64,000 nt of DNA from Streptomyces sp. NA02950 (GCF_013364155.1 NZ_CP054916.1:6693001-6757000), one strand, 5' to 3'; positions 19,667 through 31,580 are shown, counted from the stretch's first letter. Translations and numbers: made by a program. Notes: generated by a model not told the origin, from the letters alone.

Positions 19667-20497
19667 ATGCGCGACCGACGCCGCAGCCCGCTCGCCTCCG
19701 TCGGGCTGCACACCACCTTGGGTCTCGCTTCCGCCGTGGCGGTCTTCCCGCCGCTGTGGCTGCTGGTGACCTCGTTCAAGCCGAAGAGCGAGGCGTTCAG
19801 CACCGATGTGGTGAAGAACCCCACCCTCGCCAACTACGACCACGTCCTGAACGACACCGAGTTCCTGACCTGGTTCGGCAACTCGCTGTTCATCGTCGTC
19901 TTCACCACGATCCTGGGCGTCTTCGTCGCGGCCACCACCGGCTACGCCGTCAGCCGCTTCCGGTTCCCCGGAATGCGCCCGCTGATGTGGCTGCTGCTGA
20001 TCACCCAGATGTTCCCGGTGGCCATCCTCATCGTGCCGCTGTACAACATCATGTCGACGCTGGGCTGGCTCAACCAGCCGATCTCGCTGATCGTCACCTA
20101 TCTCACCGTGGCCGTGCCGTTCTGCGCCTGGATGATGAAGGGCTTCTTCGACACCATCCCGGTGGAGATCGACGAATCGGGCCGGGTCGACGGCCTCAAC
20201 CCCTTCGGCACCTTCTGGCGGCTGGTCGTCCCGCTGGCCAAGCCCGGCCTCGCGGTCACCGCCTTCTACACCTTCATCACCGCCTGGGCCGAAGTCGCCT
20301 ACGCCTCCGCCTTCATGACGGGCGAGAAGAACCTCACGCTCGCCGCGGGGCTCCAGACCTTCGTCAACCAGTACACCTCGGACTGGGGCTCGATGACCGC
20401 CGCCGCCGTCATGATCGCCATCCCGGCCGCCCTGGTGTTCTCGTGGGCCCAGCGCCATCTGGTGGCGGGTCTGACCGCCGGTGCCACCAAGTCCTGA
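19667..20497 (+). CDS. malG: Maltose ABC transporter permease MalG
   Basis: 276 residues with six membrane segments. The EAA loop reads VEIDESGRVDGLNPFGTFWR, with Ser-Gly in place of the usual Ala-Ala. It starts two bases after the malF stop, with GGGAGAGG overlapping the malF end as ribosome binding site. It pairs with MalF to form the channel for the maltodextrin importer fed by MalE. Confidence 0.95.
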   Translation: MRDRRRSPLASVGLHTTLGLASAVAVFPPLWLLVTSFKPKSEAFSTDVVKNPTLANYDHVLNDTEFLTWFGNSLFIVVFTTILGVFVAATTGYAVSRFRFPGMRPLMWLLLITQMFPVAILIVPLYNIMSTLGWLNQPISLIVTYLTVAVPFCAWMMKGFFDTIPVEIDESGRVDGLNPFGTFWRLVVPLAKPGLAVTAFYTFITAWAEVAYASAFMTGEKNLTLAAGLQTFVNQYTSDWGSMTAAAVMIAIPAALVFSWAQRHLVAGLTAGATKS

Positions 20498-20550
20498 CCC
20501 CGCGGCGACCCCGCCGGCCAACCGACGCCTCCGATGAATCCAAGGACGAC

Positions 20551-22356
20551 ATGACGCAGTACCTCGCCGACCCCTCGCCTGATCCTTCGGGCTCGGTTCG
20601 CCTCCGGGCGCTTTCATCCGGTGTCGACGGTCGACCGTGCTCGGCCCCTCGTCCCCCGGCGCCTCCGCGCGCTCTCCCTCTCGACACCGGAGCGCCCTTC
20701 GGCTCACTCGCCGGAGGCGGGGATGCCCCGGCCTGGTGGCGGGACGCGGTGATCTACCAGGTCTATCCGCGGAGCTTCGCCGACGGCAACGGCGACGGCA
20801 TGGGCGACCTCGACGGCATCCGCGCCCGGCTGCCCTATCTGAAGGAGCTGGGCGTGGACGCCGTCTGGCTCAGCCCCTTCTACGCCTCCCCGCAGGCCGA
20901 CGCCGGATACGACGTCGCCGACTACCGGGCCATCGACCCCATGTTCGGCACCCTGCACGACGCCGACGCGGTGATCCGCGACGCCCACGCGCTGGGGCTG
21001 CGCATCATCGTCGACCTGGTCCCCAACCACTGCTCCGACCAGCACCCGTGGTTCCGCCGGGCGCGGGAGGAGGGTCCCGGCTCACCGCTGCGCGAACGGT
21101 TCCACTTCCGCCCCGGCCGGGGCACGGACGGCGAACTGCCGCCCAACGACTGGGAGTCGGTCTTCGGCGGGCCCGCCTGGACCCGCACCGAGAACCCCGA
21201 CGGCACCCCGGGCGAGTGGTATCTGCACCTCTTCGCACCCGAGCAGCCCGACTTCAACTGGGACCACCCCGCCGTCCAGGACGAGTTCCGCTCGGTGCTG
21301 CGCTTCTGGCTCGACCTCGGCGTCGACGGCTTCCGTATCGATGTGGCCCACGGTCTGGTCAAGGCGGCCGGACTGCCCGACCTCGGCCGCGCCGAACAGC
21401 TGAAGCTGCTGGGCAGCGATGTGCTGCCGTTCTTCGACCAGGACGGGGTGCACACCATCTACCGCAGCTGGCGCACCGTCCTCGAGGAGTACCCCGGTGA
21501 GCGCATCGGGGTCGCCGAGGCATGGGCCCCCACCCCCGAGCGCACCGCGCTGTACGTCCGCCCCGACGAGCTGCACCAGGCGTTCAACTTCCACTTCCTG
21601 GGGGCCGACTGGGACGCGGCGCGGATGCGTGCCGTCATCGACGACTCCCTGGCCGCGATGCGGCCGGTCGGCGCCCCCACCACCTGGGTGCTCTCCAACC
21701 ACGACGTGGTCCGGCACGCCACCCGCTACGCCGACGGCGACCCCGACCGCGGTCTGCGCCGGGCCCGGGCCGCGACCCTGCTGATGCTGGCGCTGCCCGG
21801 CTCCGCCTATCTCTACCAGGGCGAGGAACTGGGGCTTCCGGAGGTCACCGAACTGCCCGACGAGGCCCGCCAGGACCCCGCGTTCCTCCGCACCTCCGCC
21901 GACGGACAGGCCGGTCAGGACGGGCTGCGGGACGGCTGCCGGGTGCCGATCCCGTGGTCGGGCACCCAGGCCCCGTACGGCTTCGGCCCCCGCGCGGGCG
22001 GCCCGAGCTGGCTGCCCCAGCCCGACAGCTGGGCCGCGCTCAGCGTCGAGGCCCAGACCGGACGGCCGGGGTCCACGCTGGAGCTGTACCGCGAGGCGCT
22101 CGCCGCCCGCCGGGCCCATCCGGCGCTCGGCGCGGGGGAGTCGGTGGAGTGGCTGACGGCGCCTGACGGGGTGCTGGCCTTCCGTCGCCGGGCGCACGGC
22201 GGCGGACAGGACTTGGTCTGCACGGTCAACACCACCGGCGAGCCGGTCACGCTTCCGGCCCCGGGCCGGGCGCTGCTGTCCAGCGACGGGGAACCGCCGT
22301 GCGCCGAGGTTGAGTTCACCCTGTCCGCCGACACGGCCGTCTGGTGGGCGGTGTGA
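20551..22356 (+). CDS. aglA: GH13 alpha-glucosidase of the mal operon
   Basis: 601 residues, cytoplasmic. GH13 catalytic residues: Asp264 (FRIDVAHG, nucleophile), Glu323 (GVAEAWAP) and Asp385 (LSNHDVV). It belongs with the glucosidase at 15448 and hydrolyses maltose and short maltodextrins brought in by MalEFG. AAGGA lies six bases before ATG 20551. Compared with that paralogue the N-terminus is longer by about 40 residues, and the extra DNA is an imperfect inverted repeat (20600-20718) that looks inserted in frame. The stop overlaps the GTG of the following lacI gene. Confidence 0.93.
   Translation: MTQYLADPSPDPSGSVRLRALSSGVDGRPCSAPRPPAPPRALPLDTGAPFGSLAGGGDAPAWWRDAVIYQVYPRSFADGNGDGMGDLDGIRARLPYLKELGVDAVWLSPFYASPQADAGYDVADYRAIDPMFGTLHDADAVIRDAHALGLRIIVDLVPNHCSDQHPWFRRAREEGPGSPLRERFHFRPGRGTDGELPPNDWESVFGGPAWTRTENPDGTPGEWYLHLFAPEQPDFNWDHPAVQDEFRSVLRFWLDLGVDGFRIDVAHGLVKAAGLPDLGRAEQLKLLGSDVLPFFDQDGVHTIYRSWRTVLEEYPGERIGVAEAWAPTPERTALYVRPDELHQAFNFHFLGADWDAARMRAVIDDSLAAMRPVGAPTTWVLSNHDVVRHATRYADGDPDRGLRRARAATLLMLALPGSAYLYQGEELGLPEVTELPDEARQDPAFLRTSADGQAGQDGLRDGCRVPIPWSGTQAPYGFGPRAGGPSWLPQPDSWAALSVEAQTGRPGSTLELYREALAARRAHPALGAGESVEWLTAPDGVLAFRRRAHGGGQDLVCTVNTTGEPVTLPAPGRALLSSDGEPPCAEVEFTLSADTAVWWAV
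20600..20718. repeat. Imperfect inverted repeat inserted in frame in the glucosidase gene
   Basis: The left arm (20600-20627) and right arm (20681-20718) are inverse copies: GCCTCCGG at the left end answers CCGGAGGC at the right end, GGCGCT answers AGCGCC, and CCGGTGTCGA answers TCGACACCGG. Between the arms is a Pro/Arg-coding stretch. The shape resembles a small palindromic mobile element (MITE- or REP-like). It encodes an Arg/Pro/Ser-rich extension absent from the paralogue at 15448. Confidence 0.65.
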
Positions 22357-23387
22357 GCGCACCCCTGCCGCCGCGGCTCGCCGACATCGCCGTCCAGGCA
22401 CAGGTCAGCGAGGCCACCGTCAGCCGGGTGCTCAACGGCAGGACGGGGGTCGCGGACGCCACCCGGCAGCGGGTGCTCGCCGCCCTCGACGTCCTCGGCT
22501 ACGAGCGCCCGGTACGGCTGCGGCGGCGCAGCGCCGGACTGGTGGGCCTGGTGATCCCGGAGCTCATCAACCCGGTCTTCCCCGCCTTCGCGCAGGTCAT
22601 CGAACAGGTGCTGGCCGGACACGGCTACACCCCGGTCCTGTGCACCCAGATGCCCGGCGGCGCCACCGAGGACGAGCTGGTGGAGCAGCTGGAGGAGCGT
22701 GATGTGGTCGGCATCGTCTTCATGTCCGGGCAGCACTCCGACACCACCGCCGATCCGGCCACCTATCTGCGACTGGCCGAGCGCCGGGTGCCGTTCGTGC
22801 TCATCAACGGCTACCACGAGAGCATCCGGGCGCCGTTCGTGTCCCCCGACGACCGGGCGGCGGCACGGATGGCCGTACGCCACCTCGCCGCGCTCGGCCA
22901 TGAGCGGATCGGGCTCGCGGTCGGGCCCGCCCGGTACGTTCCGGCGCGGCGCAAGGTCGAGGGGTTCACGGCGGCCATGGGCGAGATCTTCGGCCGTTCG
23001 CCCGCGGAGGCCGGGGAGTCGGTCCGGCACACCCTGTTCAGCGTCGAGGGCGGACAGGTGGCCGCGTCCGCCCTGCTGGACCAGGGCTGTACGGGCGTGG
23101 TGTGCGGCAGCGACCTGATGGCGCTGGGGGTGATCCGAGAGGCGTCCCGGCGGGGTCTGACGGTGCCGCGGGATGTGTCGGTGGTCGGCTTCGACGACTC
23201 CCCGCTGATCGCCTTCACCGATCCGCCGCTGACCACGGTCCGTCAGCCGGTGCAGGCGATGGCCACGGCGGCGGTGGGCGCGCTGCTGGAGGAGATCGCC
23301 GGAAATCCGGTGCAGCGCACCGAGTTCGTGTTCCAGCCCGACCTGGTGGTGCGCGGCTCCACCGCGCGGGTCCGCCGGGACGGATGA
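22353..23387 (+). CDS. Second LacI-family regulator, MalR paralogue
   Basis: 344 residues. The LacI helix-turn-helix PRLADIAVQAQVSEATVSRV has a recognition helix identical to that of MalR at 14370, so the two may bind the same CTTGCA-type operators, while the sensor domains diverge (QHSDTTADPATYLRLAERR against LHADTSADMQRYDQLRGQG). The GTG start sits in the glucosidase stop as GTGA. It is thus the last gene of the malEFG-aglA operon and would be autoregulated with it. Whether it answers to maltose or another sugar cannot be read from sequence. Confidence 0.9.
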   Translation: MSAPLPPRLADIAVQAQVSEATVSRVLNGRTGVADATRQRVLAALDVLGYERPVRLRRRSAGLVGLVIPELINPVFPAFAQVIEQVLAGHGYTPVLCTQMPGGATEDELVEQLEERDVVGIVFMSGQHSDTTADPATYLRLAERRVPFVLINGYHESIRAPFVSPDDRAAARMAVRHLAALGHERIGLAVGPARYVPARRKVEGFTAAMGEIFGRSPAEAGESVRHTLFSVEGGQVAASALLDQGCTGVVCGSDLMALGVIREASRRGLTVPRDVSVVGFDDSPLIAFTDPPLTTVRQPVQAMATAAVGALLEEIAGNPVQRTEFVFQPDLVVRGSTARVRRDG

Positions 23388-23528
23388 CCGTGGGGGGACC
23401 ACCGGGAGACCGCCGGGGGACCACAAGGGGGGAGTGACCGGCCCGACCGGCCGGGCGCGTGGGGCCCGCGTACGGGCCCCCGGCCGGCCGGACCGGAGAC
23501 GTGCTTGAACGTAACACCGCCGCAATCG

Positions 23529-23547
23529 CTTGCGAAAGGTCTTGCAA
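23529..23547 (+). promoter_or_regulatory. MalR-type operator upstream of the pullulanase gene
   Basis: Direct repeat CTTGCG (23529-23534) and CTTGCAA (23541-23547), twelve bases apart, about 100 bases before the pullulanase start. Same half-site sequence as the repeats near malE, so the secreted enzyme is probably co-regulated with the importer. Confidence 0.65.
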
Positions 23548-23649
23548 CCAGGAATCGTCCGCGCCCCGGTGAGACACCCACCCCCAACGCGGTGCGGGGC
23601 CAGTCGATTTCCGCGACCGCGAACGTCACCGCGAAGGAGTCCCCACCCC

Positions 23650-26283
<2,634 letters not shown>

Positions 26284-26296
26284 CGGGCCCATCCGG

Positions 26297-26333
26297 GGTG
26301 ACCGGCTCAGCGCAGGGGGCCGAGCCGGTCACC
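26297..26333. terminator. Bidirectional terminator hairpin
   Basis: Twelve-pair perfect stem GGTGACCGGCTC/GAGCCGGTCACC with a 13-base loop, just after the pullulanase stop (26283). It overlaps the last codons of the convergent gene that stops at 26307. Confidence 0.75.
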
Positions 26334-28253
26334 GTTGTACAGCCGGGCCCTGAGATCGGCGTGTGCCCCGGCCTTGGCGCGCACCGTCAGCTCCCGGCCG
26401 TACGCCCGGCCCCGGACCCCGCCGCTCGCCGCGATCGCGGTCACCTGGCGGCTGCCCGCGGCCAGCAGATACCACCGCCCGGCCTGCGACTTCCACAGCA
26501 CCCCGGCCAGCACCCGCGGCTCGCGGGGGCCGCATGCCGGGGAGTCGTCGGCGCTCGCCGCCACGGCGCCCGCCGCGCCCCGCCGCACACCCCACGGCTG
26601 GAACTGGGCCAGCACCCGGCTGCCCCGGCCCCGCCAGGTCTCCGCCCGGGTGCACAGCCACGCCGCCCGGCCGCCCGCCTCGGGCAGCGACTGGGCCGCG
26701 AACCGCCAGATGTTCACACTGCGCACCCCGCGCGCCTGCATCACCGGCAGCCGGCAGGCCGTCCGCGCCCAGCTCGCGCGCGCCGCGCGGCCCGCCACAT
26801 CGCGCGGCGCCCGCCGACCGGGCGGGCCGTACGTCAGCCGGGCCGGGGACAGCTCACCGAGGTCGACGACCAGCCGCGAACCCAGTTGCAGCGCGGGCCA
26901 GCCACGGCACGGCCGCGGCTGCGGCATGGTGCGCACCGGGTCGGTCACCCCGTCCGGGGCACGGTGCAGCGGACGCGGTCGCCGGTCCGGGCGCAGCAGA
27001 TCCCGGACCGAGGCCCGGCGCACCCACGGTGCCGTCAAATAGCGCACATTGCCGTCCGCGCGGGTCAGCACCAGCGCCGTGGAGGTGGCCGCGTCCGCGG
27101 TGTCCAGCCGGGCCAGGTCCAGCGCCACCGCGCCGCCGTCGGCGCCGTCCGCCTCGGCGTACCGTGCGATCCGCAGTCCGTCGTACAGCAGCACCACCGC
27201 GGCCCGGTCGATCTCGCCCGCGTACAGCAGCTGCGGCGGTCCGGACGGCGGCCCCGACTGCGTGCCCGCCGTGGTCGACAGCCGCACCGAGCGGCCGGGC
27301 CGCGCCCAGACGGCCAGCGCGCGGCGCAGCAGCGCGGTGTCACGCACCCGTTCGCCGCGCGCGGGCCACGCGGAGAAGTCCATCCGGCTCGCGGTGCGCC
27401 ACGCCTCCGGTGCGACGTGGGTCAACCGCTCCGGATCCAGGGCCCGTTCGGATGCGGGGTTACGGGCGTACGAGGGCGCCGCGGCGCCGCTCGGTCCCCA
27501 GCCCTCACCCGGCATCCCCAGCAGGGTGCCGCACACCACCAGCGCCACCACGGCCACCAGCAGCGCCCGCAGGTGCTGGCGGCGGCGCATCAGATCGGTC
27601 GGCCGCGCCTGGAGCGAACACGCGTCGAACTCGGCCGACTCCAGCGGCGATCCGTCCCGGCTGCCCGCGGGCTCCGGCACACCGTCCGCCTCGGCGAGCG
27701 CGCCCCGCGCGTCGTCGACCCCCGCGGCCTGGAGCAGCTTGCGGACCTCGCGGTCCTCCAGCCGCTCCAGCTCCCGCAGCACGTACGCGGCGCGGCCGGG
27801 CCCGGACAGCTCGGACAGCGCCTGGTCCAGGGCGAGTTCGTCCGCTCCGCCCGACCGCGGGAACAGCCGCAGCCCGAACACCTGCGGCAGCAGCGGCGGA
27901 AGCTGCCACCAGCGGCGTGGCCCGGCGGCCCGCAGCGCGGTGCGCAACACCCGCAGCCGGACGTAGGCATAGCCGGCGTCCGCCGCCGCGCCCTTCGTCC
28001 CGCGCTGCCAGGGCAGTTCGAGATCGGGGTGCGGATCGGGGCCGCCGCCCGTCCGGTTGCGCGGCAGCGCGCGCTGCGCGAGGGCGTGCGCGGCCAGCAC
28101 CCGGCGGGTGCGTCCCATACCGGGCGGCAGGACGAGATATCCCAGCCGCACCAGCCGCGGGTAGTGCTCGACGATGGCGGCCTCGGCCTGCTCGACGTCG
28201 ATCGGGCCGGTGGTGCTGTCGTCGAGGGTGGCTGTCGCCTGGTGCTGTTCCAC
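26307..28253 (-). CDS. Degenerate sigma-factor-like membrane protein with large outer domain
   Basis: 648 residues from GTG 28253. The first 190 resemble an ECF sigma factor: AIVEHYPRLVRLGYLVLPPG looks like region 2 and LSELSGPGRAAYVLRELERLEDREVRKLL like region 4, but the promoter-reading helix-turn-helix is eroded. One membrane segment follows at about residues 230-250 (RALLVAVVALVVCGTLLG), then an outer domain of about 390 residues with paired cysteines (CRGWP, ACRLPV, LCTRAE, SPACG). I recall a similar protein in this place in other Streptomyces, without known function. Whether the N-terminus still binds RNA polymerase is open. Confidence 0.85.
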   Translation of the reverse strand: MEQHQATATLDDSTTGPIDVEQAEAAIVEHYPRLVRLGYLVLPPGMGRTRRVLAAHALAQRALPRNRTGGGPDPHPDLELPWQRGTKGAAADAGYAYVRLRVLRTALRAAGPRRWWQLPPLLPQVFGLRLFPRSGGADELALDQALSELSGPGRAAYVLRELERLEDREVRKLLQAAGVDDARGALAEADGVPEPAGSRDGSPLESAEFDACSLQARPTDLMRRRQHLRALLVAVVALVVCGTLLGMPGEGWGPSGAAAPSYARNPASERALDPERLTHVAPEAWRTASRMDFSAWPARGERVRDTALLRRALAVWARPGRSVRLSTTAGTQSGPPSGPPQLLYAGEIDRAAVVLLYDGLRIARYAEADGADGGAVALDLARLDTADAATSTALVLTRADGNVRYLTAPWVRRASVRDLLRPDRRPRPLHRAPDGVTDPVRTMPQPRPCRGWPALQLGSRLVVDLGELSPARLTYGPPGRRAPRDVAGRAARASWARTACRLPVMQARGVRSVNIWRFAAQSLPEAGGRAAWLCTRAETWRGRGSRVLAQFQPWGVRRGAAGAVAASADDSPACGPREPRVLAGVLWKSQAGRWYLLAAGSRQVTAIAASGGVRGRAYGRELTVRAKAGAHADLRARLYNGDRLGPLR

Positions 28254-28293
28254 ATGTCACAGAACGAGTGGCGGGGCGGGTTGGTCACCTCGC

Positions 28294-28323
28294 GCCCCCG
28301 CGACGGGTACCCGCCGCGGGGGC
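28294..28323 (-). terminator. Terminator of the GH89 gene
   Basis: Nine-pair stem GCCCCCGCG/CGCGGGGGC with a 12-base loop in the 82-base gap after the GH89 stop (28336, reading left) and before the start of the next minus-strand gene. Confidence 0.6.
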
Positions 28324-28335
28324 CGGCCGGGAACC

Positions 28336-31300
28336 TTACGAAACCTTCCAGCCGCTGAACTCCACGGTGCCCCGGGCACCGCTGCCGCCGTTCGCCGCGC
28401 TCATGAACATTCCGGCGTCCTGCGTCGCCGCCGCGCCCGGTGCGGTCACCGTCGCCACCTTCCGCCAGCTCACGCCGTCGTCGGTGGACAGCTCACCGGT
28501 GTACGCGGTGGCGGCGGTGCGGGTCAACCGCAGCGCAACGGGTGCCGTGACACCGGTGATCCGCTGGTAGGCGTCCAGCGTGCCGTCCCCGCCCGAGTCG
28601 TAGGACAGCACCACACCGTTGGCCGGGGTGACGGACAGGTTGACGAAGCCGGCGGAACCCGCCGTGGCCAGTCTGTTGCGGACGGCGATCCCGGCGCGCG
28701 CCCAGGGGCCGGTGACCGCCTGGGCGTCCACCTTCACCGTCACCGACTTCCCCACGGCCAGGGCCCCTTCACGGTAGACCGCGCCGAACTCGGCGGTGGC
28801 CTTCCACAGGTCCTGGCCCGCGCCGTCGATGGCGAACCGTTCCGACAACTGCCCGAAGACCGCACCGTTGTTGGTGACCGACCTCCAGCCGTCGGCGAGC
28901 GGACCGGCGATCCACAGGGCGCCGGTGCGCACCGCCCGCACCCGGTCCTCACCCCGCGGCCCGTAGGTCACGCCCAGCTCGTACGGCAGTGCCTTGAGCG
29001 GGTGGTCCAGCGGTTCGACGGGGGCGGTGGCGCGCCAGTGGACCTCGCCGGTGCCGCCCGCCGGGACCGAGTCCAGCGAGGTGGGGTCCTGCGGGTCGGG
29101 CTCCGGACCGGTCACGGACAGCGCGAAGTCCACGCGGCCGGTCGCGCGCAGCCCGTTGACGTTGCGCAGGGCGGCGGTGACGGCGGCGGTGCCCCCGGGC
29201 GGCAGGGCGGCCGGTTCGGTGGTGACGGTCAGCGTGCCCTGGTACGGAGCCTTGGCCAGCGTTTCGTATACCCGCCGGGCGGTGCGGTGGGCGTCGGTCG
29301 TCGGCCGCACCGGATAGCCGGTGCGCTCCCGGGTCCACGGCTCCTCGATGGCGTACCAGTCGAAGGTGCGCGGGGCCCGCCCCTCGGCGAGCGCGTCCTC
29401 CAACTCGTCGAGGTAGGACCGCCACTGGGGGAGGTGGAAGTCGGCGATGAGGCCGTTCCAGTCGCGGTTGGCGTAGTTGGCCAGTTTGCCGCCGTCGGCG
29501 GTGATCTGATCCGCCCAGGTGGTGATCAGGGTGCGGGCGGCGCGCTCCAACCGGGCGGCTTCCGCCTCACCGGTGGCCATGCGTGTGGCGTCCTCCAGCC
29601 AGGGGCCGAGGAGGAAGCGGCGGTGGGCACCGGTCATGTCGTCGCTCAGCCGCATCAGTTTCAGCCACAGCCGGGACAGCGCCCGGAAGGTGGCCAGGTC
29701 CTTGCGCCGGTACGCCTCCTGGAGCTGCGGGATCAGCTGCCAGGACCGGTTGGCCAGCGCCTGCCGGGCGATATCGGTCAGATCGTGGCGGTAGGCGTCG
29801 CTGTCGCGCAGCGCGGGCCGCACCGCCAGCAGCGCGGCCAGGGCCGGATCGAAGGCCGCCGGGTCGAAGGCGGGCGTGTGGGTGGCGTAGTTGGTGCCGG
29901 AGCGTGCGGTGAGGCTGGGCCGGGCGGCGAAGACGGAGTCGTGCGGACGGCCGTCCTTGCTGCTGATCTCGTACGCGGTGTCGCGCAGCGCGGCGTACGC
30001 CTCCCGGCCCCGCTCGTCGCGCCCGCCGAGCCGTACGTCCGCGTAGTCCCGGAACCAGGCGGTGCGGTCCACCGCCTCCTCCCGCCAGGCCAGCTCGCTG
30101 AACAGCTCGAAGGCCGCCGGGTCACGTTCGGCCGCCTCGGCCATATACGCCGTGCCGACCAGCTTGCTGCCCGGTTTGTCGCGCCACTGGGTGAACCGCT
30201 CGGCCCACATATGGGTCTTGGCGCCGATGGTGGTGCGGCCGCCGAAGTTCGGGATGGTGCCGAACGCGTACGGCACCGAGCCCCAGTCCTTCTCCCGGTC
30301 GGTCACCGTGTCCAGGTCCGACAGACCGTCCACCACGAGCATGCGGTCGTGGTCCACGGCGTCCAGCAGATCGCGCCGGGGGTTCTCCTGCCAGCCGAGG
30401 ATCACCCAGGTGGCCCCGGGCCGGGCGGTCCGCAGGGCCTTCTCCACCGCACGGGCGGCATCGGGGACCGGTACGTCACCGGGGTCGCCGCCCTCGTGCA
30501 GCAGATCCATCTTGAACAGGTCGGCCGGGCCGAAGAGATCGCGCTGATGCCGGTAGAAGGCGGCGGCCACCTTCCGGAAGGACTCGGTGCGCGGATCGAG
30601 CCAGTCCGGGCGCTTGAGCCCCGCCCAGTCGCCCTGCGGCACCGTCCGCGCCCCCGCGTTGCGGTCGGCGAAGCCGTCGGGGACGGTGCCGAAGTAGCCC
30701 GGGAACACCGGCCGCATGTCCAGTTCGCGCAGCCGGTCGGCGATCCGGCGCCCCAGCTCGGCCCGCTTGGCCAGCAGTTCGGGGGAGACCGGCCCGCCGT
30801 AGGCGCTCATGTTCTGGAGCAGCCACCAGGGCTGGTGGGAGGGGGCGGGGATCCAGCCGCGCGCCTCGGTGTCGGAGTAGCCGAAGTCCTTCAGGAGGCG
30901 GTGGTAGACGGCCTCCTGGCCTGCGGTGACCAGCAGTTCGTTGCAGCCGTGCAGGGCCGCGACGTCGATCAGGTGCTCCCAGCGGTCCCAGTCGGCGAAC
31001 GGAGCGGTGTAACCGTCATGGGTGTCGTTGAACGCGAAGCGGTGCGGGAGCGCGCTGGAGCGCCGGACCGGGCGGTGCGGCGCGGGCAGCTTCCCCGGCA
31101 GCTCGAGCTGGTCGCCGGACCAGGTAATCTGGGCGTGGCAGGTGTACTTCAGATACCAGTGGACGCCGGTGAGCAGCACCGCCGGAGACGTCCCGGCCAC
31201 GGTCAGCCGGCCCGGGGCGCCGGTGACCTCGAACCGGTCCTCGTCCTTGTCGGGGTTCTTGTCGGGCTCCAGCGCCTTCAGCCGGAACTGGTCCGCGTGG

Positions 31301-31488
31301 TCCGGGAGCAGCCGCCGCAGCGCGGCGTGCGCGGGTCCGGTGTCAAAAGCGGTCACGGCGGGATCCTGTGGGCTGTTCCGTGCCCCGGCCCGTTCGTCAG
31401 CGGCGGCGGGGACGGTGTTCCCCAGCGCGGCTCCGGCACCGAGTGCTCCGGCGGTTCCGATCAGCGTGCGTCTGCTCAGGTCGCTCAT
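28336..31488 (-). CDS. Secreted GH89 alpha-N-acetylglucosaminidase
   Basis: 1050 residues, with a twin-arginine signal (SRRTLIGTAGALGAGAALG). Family GH89 (NAGLU) features: YLKYTCHAQITW, FNDTHDGYTAPFADWDRWEHLIDVAALHG (first 20: FNDTHDGYTAPFADWDRWEH), GWIPAPSHQPWWLLQNMSAY, MDLLHEGGDPG and WVILGWQENPRRDLLDA. A C-terminal beta-rich module (about 860-1050) resembles a carbohydrate-binding or NEW3-like domain. The family removes terminal alpha-linked GlcNAc from glycans; here it likely acts on host or soil glycoconjugates outside the cell. ATG 31488 is chosen because the Tat motif follows directly. TAA stop, rare in this genome. Confidence 0.9.
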   Translation of the reverse strand: MSDLSRRTLIGTAGALGAGAALGNTVPAAADERAGARNSPQDPAVTAFDTGPAHAALRRLLPDHADQFRLKALEPDKNPDKDEDRFEVTGAPGRLTVAGTSPAVLLTGVHWYLKYTCHAQITWSGDQLELPGKLPAPHRPVRRSSALPHRFAFNDTHDGYTAPFADWDRWEHLIDVAALHGCNELLVTAGQEAVYHRLLKDFGYSDTEARGWIPAPSHQPWWLLQNMSAYGGPVSPELLAKRAELGRRIADRLRELDMRPVFPGYFGTVPDGFADRNAGARTVPQGDWAGLKRPDWLDPRTESFRKVAAAFYRHQRDLFGPADLFKMDLLHEGGDPGDVPVPDAARAVEKALRTARPGATWVILGWQENPRRDLLDAVDHDRMLVVDGLSDLDTVTDREKDWGSVPYAFGTIPNFGGRTTIGAKTHMWAERFTQWRDKPGSKLVGTAYMAEAAERDPAAFELFSELAWREEAVDRTAWFRDYADVRLGGRDERGREAYAALRDTAYEISSKDGRPHDSVFAARPSLTARSGTNYATHTPAFDPAAFDPALAALLAVRPALRDSDAYRHDLTDIARQALANRSWQLIPQLQEAYRRKDLATFRALSRLWLKLMRLSDDMTGAHRRFLLGPWLEDATRMATGEAEAARLERAARTLITTWADQITADGGKLANYANRDWNGLIADFHLPQWRSYLDELEDALAEGRAPRTFDWYAIEEPWTRERTGYPVRPTTDAHRTARRVYETLAKAPYQGTLTVTTEPAALPPGGTAAVTAALRNVNGLRATGRVDFALSVTGPEPDPQDPTSLDSVPAGGTGEVHWRATAPVEPLDHPLKALPYELGVTYGPRGEDRVRAVRTGALWIAGPLADGWRSVTNNGAVFGQLSERFAIDGAGQDLWKATAEFGAVYREGALAVGKSVTVKVDAQAVTGPWARAGIAVRNRLATAGSAGFVNLSVTPANGVVLSYDSGGDGTLDAYQRITGVTAPVALRLTRTAATAYTGELSTDDGVSWRKVATVTAPGAAATQDAGMFMSAANGGSGARGTVEFSGWKVS

Positions 31489-31580
31489 GCGCCCCCCAAC
31501 GGACAACGGCCAATGGTCCATCTGCGAACGGCACTTAACCAGCGTTGCGGGGTGGGAGCAATGGGGTGCCCGGGGCGCGC

